Shown here one piece after another: positions 15,339-22,993 of a stretch of DNA of 64,000 nucleotides. The stretch is from an uncultured Lysobacteraceae bacterium (GTDB lineage: Bacteria > Pseudomonadota > Gammaproteobacteria > Xanthomonadales > Xanthomonadaceae). The position numbers and the translations under genes were made by a program. The stretch spans positions 1-64,000 of the forward strand of contig CAKZGB010000014.1 in NCBI GenBank assembly GCA_936911875.1. Reading direction: 5' to 3'. How positions within the stretch are numbered: position 1 is the first letter of the stretch; the number at the start of each line of letters is the position of its first letter. Below the pieces are notes generated by a model. That model was not told the DNA's origin. It was given only the letters and a program-made list of their open reading frames with translations, and did no database searches.

Positions 15339-17819
15339 ATGGCAACTAACCTGCTGATTGTCGAATCGCCCGCCAAGGCGAAGACCATTAACAAGTACCT
15401 GGGCAAGGACTTTGAGGTATTGGCCTCGTACGGTCACGTCCGCGACGTGGTACCCAAAGACGGCTCCGTCGATCCGAACAAGCGCTTTGAGATTCAGTGG
15501 CAACTGAACGACAAGAGCGCCAAGCATCTCGACCAGATCTTTAAGGCCGCCAAGAACGCCGACAACATCTATCTCGCAACCGACCCGGATCGCGAGGGTG
15601 AGGCCATCTCATGGCATCTGTCGGAGATCATGGGTAAAAAGGGCCTGCTCAAGGACCGCAACGTCAAGCGCGTGGTCTTTACCGAGGTCACCAAGTCCGC
15701 GGTGCTCGACGCCGTGGCGAACCCGCGCGATATCTCCGAATGGCTGGTCGATGCGTACAAGGCCCGCCGCGCGCTGGACTATCTGGTCGGTTTCAAAATC
15801 TCGCCGCTGCTGTGGCGTTATGTGCGTGGCGCCAAGTCCGCCGGCCGTGTGCAATCGCCGGCTCTGCGCCTGATCGTCGAACGCGAAGCCGAGATCGAAG
15901 CCTTTGTGTCGCAGGAGTACTGGAGTATGGAGGCGCAGTGTCGCCATCCGAGCCAGGATTTCACGGCGCGTCTGATCCGACTGGACGGCAACAAGGCCGA
16001 GCAGTTCAGCCTGACCGATACCGAGGGTGCACACGCCGCCCGCGATCGCATCCTGCAGGCTGCCAATGGCCGTCTGCGCGTCACCGATGTCACCAGCAAG
16101 GAACGCAAGCGCCGTGCCGCGCCGCCGTTCACTACGTCCACGCTGCAGCAGGAGGCCGGCCGCAAGCTGGGCTTCCCGACGCGCAAGACCATGCAAGTGG
16201 CGCAGAAACTGTACGAAGGCATCCGCATCGGCGAAGAAGGGACCGTCGGTCTGATCAGCTACATGCGTACCGACTCGGTGTCGCTGTCGGGCGAGGCCTT
16301 GTCGCAACTGCGCGATGTGATTGCGCGCGACTACGGCATTGAAAACCTGCCGGACAAACCGAATTTCTACCGCAACAAAAATAGCAACGCCCAAGAGGCC
16401 CACGAAGCGATTCGTCCCACGTCGGCATTGCGTCGTCCGGAGCAGATCGCCAAGTACCTGAGCGATGACGAGCGCAAGCTCTACTCGCTGATCTGGAAGC
16501 GTGCAGTGGCCTCGCAGATGATTCCGGCCACCATGAACACGGTGTCCATTGATCTGGCCGCCGGCAGCGAACATGCGTTCCGTGCGTCGGGTACCACGGT
16601 GGTGGTCGCCGGCTTCTTGAACGTATACGAAGAAGGCCGCGATGCGCGCAAGGCCGACGAAGACGATGACGGCCGCAAGCTGCCGGCGCTGGTAGTCGGT
16701 GATTCGGTCGATCTGCAGGACATCGTGACCGATCAGCATTTCACCGAGCCGCCGCCGCGCTTTACCGAAGCCTCGCTGGTTAAGGCGCTCGAAGAATACG
16801 GTATCGGTCGGCCTTCGACCTACGCATCGATCATTTCGACGCTGCTGTACAAGGATTACACCACGCTGGTCAACAAGAGTTTCCGTCCGACGGATCTCGG
16901 CCGCGTGCTGACGATGTTCCTGACTGAGTACTTTACGCGTTACGTGGACTATCACTTTACGGCGGGCATGGAAGACGAGCTCGATCAGATCGCCGAAGGT
17001 CAGGTGCAGTGGCTCGATGTCATGGACCGCTTCTGGAAGGACTTTGGCGAAAAGATCCATGAGATCACGCTGATGATCAACGGTCGCGAGGTGAAATTCC
17101 CGGGCATCGTGGAACTCGGCACCGATCCCAAGTCGGGCAAGCCGTTGAGCGCACGCGTTGGCCAGTACGGCGCCTTTGCGCAGATCGGTACAGTCGAGGA
17201 TGAGGAGAAGCCCAAGTTTGCTTCGCTGCGTCCGCATCAGAGTATTTTCAACATCACGGCAAGCGAGGCGCTGGAACTGTTCGGCCTGCCGCGCGAGTTG
17301 GGTGTAGTCGATGGCCAGCCGGTGATTGCCGCGGTCGGTCCGTTCGGTGCGTACGTCAAGAAAGGCGACACCAATGCATCGCTCAAGAAAGAAGACGACC
17401 CCTACACCATTGAACTCGATCGCGCGCTGTTCCTGATCCATGAAAAGGAAGAGTTCATCCGCAACCGCATCATCCGCGAATTTGAAGGCTCGCCGATTCA
17501 GGTGCTCAACGGCCGCTTCGGCCCGTACCTGAGCGATGGCGAACTCAACGGCAAGATCCCTAAGGATGTCGAACCCACTAGCGTAACGCTGGAACAGGCG
17601 CAGGCGTGGCTCGCGGAAACCGGCAAGCCGGCGCGACGCGGTTTTGGCCGTGGCGCCAAGAAGACCGCCGCCAAGAAAGTCACTAAGAAAGCCGCGACCA
17701 AGACGGTTGCCGCCAAGAAGACGGCGACCAAACAAGTCGCCAAAAAAGCCGTAAAAAAAGCGGCGAAAAAAGCCACGAAGAAAGTCGCTAAGAAAGCCGC
17801 GAAGAAAGCCGCGACATGA
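15339..17819 (+). CDS. topA: DNA topoisomerase I
   Basis: 826 residues. It relaxes negative supercoils (type IA). The N-terminal Toprim domain has the metal motif DPDREGE (82-88), and the active-site Tyr308 is in GLISYMRTDSVS. The C-terminal part lacks the Cys4 zinc ribbons of E. coli TopA and instead has TOPRIM_C repeats (GQYGAFAQIG, GPFGAYVKKG, GRFGPYLSDG). It ends in a histone-like Lys/Ala tail of about 55 residues (KKAAKKATKK-type repeats). ATG 15339 has GAGGAA 4 nt upstream. Its stop overlaps the tsaC start (ATGA). Confidence 0.97.
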   Translation: MATNLLIVESPAKAKTINKYLGKDFEVLASYGHVRDVVPKDGSVDPNKRFEIQWQLNDKSAKHLDQIFKAAKNADNIYLATDPDREGEAISWHLSEIMGKKGLLKDRNVKRVVFTEVTKSAVLDAVANPRDISEWLVDAYKARRALDYLVGFKISPLLWRYVRGAKSAGRVQSPALRLIVEREAEIEAFVSQEYWSMEAQCRHPSQDFTARLIRLDGNKAEQFSLTDTEGAHAARDRILQAANGRLRVTDVTSKERKRRAAPPFTTSTLQQEAGRKLGFPTRKTMQVAQKLYEGIRIGEEGTVGLISYMRTDSVSLSGEALSQLRDVIARDYGIENLPDKPNFYRNKNSNAQEAHEAIRPTSALRRPEQIAKYLSDDERKLYSLIWKRAVASQMIPATMNTVSIDLAAGSEHAFRASGTTVVVAGFLNVYEEGRDARKADEDDDGRKLPALVVGDSVDLQDIVTDQHFTEPPPRFTEASLVKALEEYGIGRPSTYASIISTLLYKDYTTLVNKSFRPTDLGRVLTMFLTEYFTRYVDYHFTAGMEDELDQIAEGQVQWLDVMDRFWKDFGEKIHEITLMINGREVKFPGIVELGTDPKSGKPLSARVGQYGAFAQIGTVEDEEKPKFASLRPHQSIFNITASEALELFGLPRELGVVDGQPVIAAVGPFGAYVKKGDTNASLKKEDDPYTIELDRALFLIHEKEEFIRNRIIREFEGSPIQVLNGRFGPYLSDGELNGKIPKDVEPTSVTLEQAQAWLAETGKPARRGFGRGAKKTAAKKVTKKAATKTVAAKKTATKQVAKKAVKKAAKKATKKVAKKAAKKAAT

Positions 17820-18385
17820 GGTCGGCGATGCCGCGAGCGACGGTTGCGCAGTGTGCGGGGTCAATTGCCCGCGGCGGCATCGTGCTGTACCCCACCGAGG
17901 GCGTGTGGGGTTTGGGCTGCGACCCCAATAACGAAGCGGCCGTACAGCGACTGCTGGCGCTCAAGCAGCGCGACCAGGCCAAGGGCCTGATTCTGATCGC
18001 AGGCACCACCGCGCAACTGGAGCCGTGGGTGGACTGGCCGTCGCTAGACGGCGAGCAGCATGCGCGCGCCCTCCGCACCTGGCCGGGCTTTCATACCTGG
18101 ATCGTCCCCTGCACGAAGGCCACCCCGGCGTGGATCCGTGGCGAGCACGATAGCGTTGCGGTTCGTGTGACGGCGCATCCGACCGTCATCGCGTTGTGTG
18201 AGGCCGCCGGCAGTGCGCTGGTCTCCACGTCGGCGAACGTGGCGGGCGAGCCTTCGCCATTGCAATTGCGCGAGGTGTCAGCCGCGATCCGAACCGGCGT
18301 GGATGCGGTGTGTGAGGGCGACACGATGGGCTACACCACGGCATCGACCATTCACGATGCGGTGTCAGGCGCGATCTTGCGTTAG
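17816..18385 (+). CDS. tsaC: L-threonylcarbamoyladenylate synthase, TsaC/YrdC family
   Basis: 189 residues, the TsaC (short) form without the Sua5 C-terminal domain. It makes threonylcarbamoyl-AMP for t6A37 modification of ANN-decoding tRNAs. The family motifs YPTEGVWGLGCDPNN, LKQRDQAKGLILIAG and STSANVAGEPSP are present. It begins at ATG 17816 inside the topA stop codon and ends with a 4-bp convergent overlap with the SDR gene. This dprA-smg-topA-tsaC order matches many gammaproteobacteria. Confidence 0.95.
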   Translation: MRSAMPRATVAQCAGSIARGGIVLYPTEGVWGLGCDPNNEAAVQRLLALKQRDQAKGLILIAGTTAQLEPWVDWPSLDGEQHARALRTWPGFHTWIVPCTKATPAWIRGEHDSVAVRVTAHPTVIALCEAAGSALVSTSANVAGEPSPLQLREVSAAIRTGVDAVCEGDTMGYTTASTIHDAVSGAILR

Positions 18386-19158
18386 AAACCGTAGCGCAAA
18401 AAGCCGCCGTCCACCGCGACGCACTCGCCCGTCACATAGGACGAGGCTGGCATGCACAGGAACGCGATGGCGGCCGCCACTTCCTCGGGCTCGCCGACAC
18501 GGCCCATGGGCGTGCGCAACAGCACATCGTCAAGATAATCGGGATCGGCCAGCTTGTTCTGCGTCCGGCGCGTACGGATATACCACGGTGCCACGGCGTT
18601 GACGCGAATGCCGTCGTCGGCCCACTCGACCGCAAGATTACGCGTCATTTGATGCAACGCGGCCTTAGTCATGCCGTAAACCACGCCGGTGCGCACGTGC
18701 GTCAGCCCCGACACACTGCCCACATTGACGATGGCCGTGGCCGCATGCCGTGTCAGCAGCGGGTAACACAGGCGCGACAACTCGAACGCCGAAAAGGTGT
18801 TGAGCTCAAACAGGGCGCGCCACTGGTCCGCGGTGTATTCGGTGGCGGGCAGGCTCTGATTGCCACCGGCGTTGTTGATCAGCAGATGCAGACCGTCGCC
18901 GAAATCCTCGACCCAGTCGATCAGATCGTGCCGTTCGCTGTCCACGGCGACATCGGCTGCAAACACATCAATATCGGCCGAAGGCATCTCCTCGAGGAGT
19001 TCCTGTCGCACCCGATCGAGCGACTCGTCGTCACGGCCGTTAATCAGCACCGTGGCGCCCAGCGCTGCTAACTCGCGCGCCGTGGCCAAACCGATCCCGG
19101 CACTGCCACCGGTGATGAGTGCAGTCTTGCCGTCTAGGCGCCAGCGGTCATCGGTCAT
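18382..19158 (-). CDS. Short-chain dehydrogenase/reductase (tropinone reductase-like)
   Basis: 258 residues with a classical SDR fold. Cofactor loop TGGSAGIG (16-23), NNAG (95-98), and the catalytic Ser148, Tyr161 and Lys165 in the S-x12-Y-x3-K arrangement are present. Arg in the NGRDD segment favours NADP(H). The closest remembered pattern is plant-type tropinone reductases and related bacterial 3-oxoacyl reductases; the true substrate is unknown. ATG 19158 has CGGAG 5 nt upstream. It lies 21 nt after sppA and could share its transcript. Confidence 0.9.
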   Translation of the reverse strand: MTDDRWRLDGKTALITGGSAGIGLATARELAALGATVLINGRDDESLDRVRQELLEEMPSADIDVFAADVAVDSERHDLIDWVEDFGDGLHLLINNAGGNQSLPATEYTADQWRALFELNTFSAFELSRLCYPLLTRHAATAIVNVGSVSGLTHVRTGVVYGMTKAALHQMTRNLAVEWADDGIRVNAVAPWYIRTRRTQNKLADPDYLDDVLLRTPMGRVGEPEEVAAAIAFLCMPASSYVTGECVAVDGGFLRYGF

Positions 19159-19179
19159 GGGAACTCCGGGGCGATCCGA

Positions 19180-21093
19180 TTAGAGAGAACAGAAACAGTG
19201 TGCCACTCCGGTGACGGGGCGGCCGCGCGAGTTGGTGCTCAGACGCTGCAGGAAGCGCAACTCGGCCTCGGCCTGCGGTGCCGCCAGGCGCAGCAGATCG
19301 CGCGTCCAGTCGGTGCCGATCAGGGCCGAGCGCACGCCACGCGGCAAGCGGCTGAACAGACCGGAGAATGGCGCACGGTGCTCCTCGATCCACAGCGTCG
19401 AATACTCACCGCGCTTGCCGAGTTTGGCCAGTGCGGCGGCATGGTCCACGGCATCGCGCAAAGTGCCGAAATCATCCACCAATCCACGCTCCTTGGCTTG
19501 CGCGCCGGTCCACACGCGCCCCTGCGCCACTGCATCAATGGCCGCCGGCGACTGCCCGCGCGCCTTGGCGACGCGTCCTGTGAAGTCGCGGTAACCCTTT
19601 TCAATCACCGACTGAATGACAGCGGCGGAGGTCGCATCCAAGGGCCGAGTCGGATCGAACGCGCCGGCCACCGGTGTGGTGCTCACGCCATCGGTGTGCA
19701 CGCCGATCTTGTCGAGCGCACGCGCGAGATTGGGAATCACGCCGTAAATACCGATCGAACCGGTGATGGTCGAAGGATCGGCGTAGATGCGATTGGCATT
19801 CATCGAGATCCAGTAACCGCCCGAGGCGGCCACATCGCCCATCGACACTACCACCGGTTTACCGGCCGCGCGCAAAGCGGCGACTTCGCGGCGGATCTGT
19901 TCCGACGGGAACACTTCGCCACCCGGGGAGCTGACCCGCAGCACGACGGCCTTGATCGACTTGTCTTTGCGGGCATCGCGCAGCAGTGCGGCAGTCGACT
20001 CGCCACCGATCGCACCCGGCGGCTGTTCACCGGAGACGATGTCGCCTTCGGCCACGACGATACCGACATGCTTTTCACTCAGCAGCGACGACTCGGGATC
20101 GGGTTCGATCTGCGCTAACTGCAGATAATCATCGTAGCCAATGGCGCGAAAACCGACGGTATTGTCTTCGTCTTTGATGGCCTTGGCCGCAATCGAGGCA
20201 TTGAACTCCTCGCGCGTTTGCAGCGCATCGACCCAACGGTTGGTCAATGCATACTGCGCCTGATCACCTTGCGCGGCGACGATGCCTTCGCGCGCGTTGT
20301 TGATCGAATCCCGCAATTGCGACTCGGGAATCTTGCGATCGCGTGCGACCTCGGTGAGATAGCGCGACCAGATGTCGTTCATCCAGAACAGATCGGCTTG
20401 CTCGGCAGCGGGCGAGGACTCATCGAGCACATACGGTTCGGCGGCGGACTTGAACGTGCCAACCTTAAACAGCTGCATGTCAATGCCGAGTTTGTCCTGC
20501 AGCAGCTCGCGGTAGTACTGACGATAGCGGCCGATGCCTTCGAGCATCAGACCGTTCATGGGATCCAGCGCGATGCGTTCGGCGGTGGCGTTGAGCAGAT
20601 ACTGCTGCTGATCGCCGCCCTCAGTAAAGGCAACGACCGGCTTGCCCGCAGCCCGCAGCTCACGGATGGCGGCAGCCACTTCGCGCGTGCTGGCCCAACC
20701 GGCCAACTCGAGACCGTCCACATCCAGCACTACGCGTTCAATGCGCGAATCGGTTTTGGCTTTGCGCAGCACTTGCAGCACATCACGAAGGCGGACCTCG
20801 CCCTCGTCGCCACCCAGACTCATGATCGAAGCGACGGCCGGATCCTGGGTGAACTGCTCAACCACTTTGCCCTGCGGATTGAACACCAGCGTGGTGCGAT
20901 CCTGCAGACGGATCTCACCGCCGCTGAGACTGATAACAACGATCAGAAAAATCAGCAGCAGGAACAGCGCAATCACGCCAAACACCAGGCGGCGAATCGC
21001 GTTGAGGCCGCGCCACAGGCGATGCAGAAAACGACCGAACGGACGTTCGCGGAACGGGGGACGGGCAGAAGTTGGAGCAGCGTTTACCGACAC
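19180..21093 (-). CDS. sppA: Signal peptide peptidase SppA (67K type)
   Basis: 637 residues, the double-domain form. One membrane anchor at about 33-57 places the protease in the periplasm, where it degrades leftover signal peptides. The Ser/Lys dyad is split between the two homologous domains as in E. coli: Lys215 in VGTFKSAAEP and Ser424 in GDVAASGGYW. The start is GTG 21093, chosen because the N-terminal basic stretch and anchor follow at the normal distance; no strong ribosome-binding site is visible. It lies 45 nt after the MATE gene and 21 nt before the SDR. Confidence 0.96.
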   Translation of the reverse strand: MSVNAAPTSARPPFRERPFGRFLHRLWRGLNAIRRLVFGVIALFLLLIFLIVVISLSGGEIRLQDRTTLVFNPQGKVVEQFTQDPAVASIMSLGGDEGEVRLRDVLQVLRKAKTDSRIERVVLDVDGLELAGWASTREVAAAIRELRAAGKPVVAFTEGGDQQQYLLNATAERIALDPMNGLMLEGIGRYRQYYRELLQDKLGIDMQLFKVGTFKSAAEPYVLDESSPAAEQADLFWMNDIWSRYLTEVARDRKIPESQLRDSINNAREGIVAAQGDQAQYALTNRWVDALQTREEFNASIAAKAIKDEDNTVGFRAIGYDDYLQLAQIEPDPESSLLSEKHVGIVVAEGDIVSGEQPPGAIGGESTAALLRDARKDKSIKAVVLRVSSPGGEVFPSEQIRREVAALRAAGKPVVVSMGDVAASGGYWISMNANRIYADPSTITGSIGIYGVIPNLARALDKIGVHTDGVSTTPVAGAFDPTRPLDATSAAVIQSVIEKGYRDFTGRVAKARGQSPAAIDAVAQGRVWTGAQAKERGLVDDFGTLRDAVDHAAALAKLGKRGEYSTLWIEEHRAPFSGLFSRLPRGVRSALIGTDWTRDLLRLAAPQAEAELRFLQRLSTNSRGRPVTGVAHCFCSL

Positions 21094-21138
21094 AGGGACA
21101 ACTCAAAGAGAACTGCCTCTATCGTAACGGACGCGGCC

Positions 21139-22512
21139 TTAAGACGCAGTCGGAAGATTTCTGCGGATGGTCGCGCGGGCGCGGGTATTCAGCAGGATGG
21201 CCGCCAGTGTCAGGCCGCAAATCAGACCGATCCACATGCCTTTCGGGCCCATGTCGTAGTAGAACCCGAGCACGATGCCAACGGGCATGCCGATCATCCA
21301 GTACGAGAACACGGCCATCCACATCGGCACGGTGGTGTCCTGCAGACCGCGCAAGGTGGCCGCCGAAATCACCTGCACGCCGTCGGGGAACTGAAACGTC
21401 GCCGCATACAGCAGCAGGCTCGATGCGAGTGCCAGCACCGCCGTATCCTCGGAATACAGCGAAGCCAACTGATGATTGCCGAAGATCATGATCGACGCGG
21501 ACACCAGCTGTGTCATAAAGACGATGGCCAGACCGGCAATCATCGCGCGCCGGATCGCCGCGTAATCGTTGCGACCCAAGGCATGTCCCACGCGCACGGT
21601 CGTCGCTTCGGCCACGCCCAGCGGAATCATGAAACACAAGGTGGCGACGCTAATCGCAATCTGATGGGCCGACGACTGCACCGCTCCCAACTTGCCCATC
21701 AGCATCGCAGTGGTGGTGAACAGCCCGCCTTCCATCAGCACCATCACGCCGATCGGCAGACCGACCTTGAGCGTGCGGCGAATGACGGCCCACTGCGGCC
21801 AATCCCACTGCTTGAACAGTCGCAGTTCGTGCAGTCGACGCGAACGTGACAGCACCAGCAGAAAACCGAGCGCCTGAATCCACATCGACAGTGCGCTGGC
21901 ATAGCCCAGGCCTTTCGCTCCCATCGAAGGCAGCCCCAGCAGCCCGAACGTCAGCACATAGCCCACCGGTGCCAGCACTGCCAGACCGAGCAGGCTCAGA
22001 TACATGGTGGGACGGGTCCAGTGCAGGCCTTCGGCCAGATACCGCATGCTGAAGAACAGGCACAGCCCGGGCATGCCCCAACGCACCGCATGCAGGAAAT
22101 CGCGGGCACCGGGCACGATAGCCGGATCCATGCCGACGACGCTCAGCAGCGCGGGCGCAAAACTCAAATAGGTAAACAGCACGGCGGCGATGCCGATGGC
22201 CATCCACAGGGCCTGACGGAACAGCGGGCCGATTTGGGAGCGGCGGCCACTGCCATCCATCTCGCTGACCATGGGCGGGATGGACATCAGGACACCCAAC
22301 GGCAGCATGATCGCAAACCACATCATGGCGGTCGCCACGGACACCGAAGCCAAGGTGGAGGTGTGGTGGTGGCCGGCGATGACCGAGTCGACAAACGAGA
22401 TCATGGCAGTCGACACATGGCCGACAATCAGCGGCGCAGCCAGGCGGGTCGTGGTGCCCATTTCTCCGCGCAGGCGGCGTCGGTTGCTGCCGGAATCAGA
22501 GGTAGCCGTCAT
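21139..22512 (-). CDS. MATE family efflux transporter
   Basis: 457 residues with 12 hydrophobic segments, the NorM-type size. Conserved pieces include APLIVGHVSTAMISFVDSVIAGH near the N-terminus and the matching AHQIAISVATLCFMIPLGVAEATTVRVG in the second half. It exports cationic drugs or metabolites using Na+ or H+. ATG 22512 has no clear Shine-Dalgarno; a TAAAAT hexamer about 40 nt upstream on the minus strand may be its -10. It is divergent from priA across the DnaA-box region. Confidence 0.92.
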   Translation of the reverse strand: MTATSDSGSNRRRLRGEMGTTTRLAAPLIVGHVSTAMISFVDSVIAGHHHTSTLASVSVATAMMWFAIMLPLGVLMSIPPMVSEMDGSGRRSQIGPLFRQALWMAIGIAAVLFTYLSFAPALLSVVGMDPAIVPGARDFLHAVRWGMPGLCLFFSMRYLAEGLHWTRPTMYLSLLGLAVLAPVGYVLTFGLLGLPSMGAKGLGYASALSMWIQALGFLLVLSRSRRLHELRLFKQWDWPQWAVIRRTLKVGLPIGVMVLMEGGLFTTTAMLMGKLGAVQSSAHQIAISVATLCFMIPLGVAEATTVRVGHALGRNDYAAIRRAMIAGLAIVFMTQLVSASIMIFGNHQLASLYSEDTAVLALASSLLLYAATFQFPDGVQVISAATLRGLQDTTVPMWMAVFSYWMIGMPVGIVLGFYYDMGPKGMWIGLICGLTLAAILLNTRARATIRRNLPTAS

Positions 22513-22993
22513 GGGTGCGCGGGATCCGGCCCGAGGTGGGTAACTAGGACTGCCATTTTAGCCCTCTGCAGTTCAGAAATCGCCGCGAAATGAGGCGGAA
22601 TTTACCTTGACTTTTCAAAATGAGCTGTTTTTTCAGCATCGAATGAAGTTCAGTGGGGCGCCTTGGTTATTCACAGCGGGCAACAATTCGTAATATTCCA
22701 CTCGTCGGTTCATATCCGGCGCAATTCGGCCAATGTTTCACGGCTAAGTGATTGTTTTACTGGCGTTTTTTATTGTTGGCTATTTTTTCACCAATCACGC
22801 TGATCGGGCAGAATTCAGCGGATTCCGAAGCGAAACCAACGGCAATACACAGAGTTATCCACAATCGCTGTGGATAAGCTGAAAAATCCTTTTTAACCAA
22901 CAACTTACGCGCACTTCGTGACCCCAGCGTGCAATTGTTGTTGGCAAATCGTTTAGGTTTCGTCAGAGTCAGTCGCTCCCGTACACTGTGGCG
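22513..22993. other. AT-rich intergenic region with three perfect DnaA boxes (candidate origin or DnaA-binding site)
   Basis: This 481-bp gene-free stretch is clearly AT-richer than its flanks. Three exact matches to the DnaA box TTATNCACA are present: TTATTCACA at 22667-22675 (+), TTATCCACA at 22855-22863 (+) and its inverted partner TGTGGATAA at 22869-22877 (-). Between the first box and the pair lies a T-rich block at 22742-22797, a possible unwinding element. Genes point away on both sides. dnaA, dnaN and rpmH are not in the window, so origin function is inference; a DnaA-controlled priA promoter or titration site is the alternative. Confidence 0.5.
22982..22987 (+). promoter_or_regulatory. 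-10 TACACT placed 6 nt before priA ATG
   Basis: TACACT-GTGGCG-ATG. Transcription starting 6-7 nt after the hexamer would begin at the ATG, giving a leaderless mRNA. There is no Shine-Dalgarno. This spacing decides the start at 22994 over the GTG at 22988. Confidence 0.55.

Noticed and set aside
15609..17864. Open frame of 751 codons antisense to topA
   Set aside because: It is a shadow of a GC-rich gene; its Phe/Arg-rich composition reflects the antisense of the topA sequence.
22513..22993. Possible small RNA or tRNA gene in the spacer before priA
   Set aside because: No cloverleaf, CCA end or terminator hairpin could be formed from the sequence.
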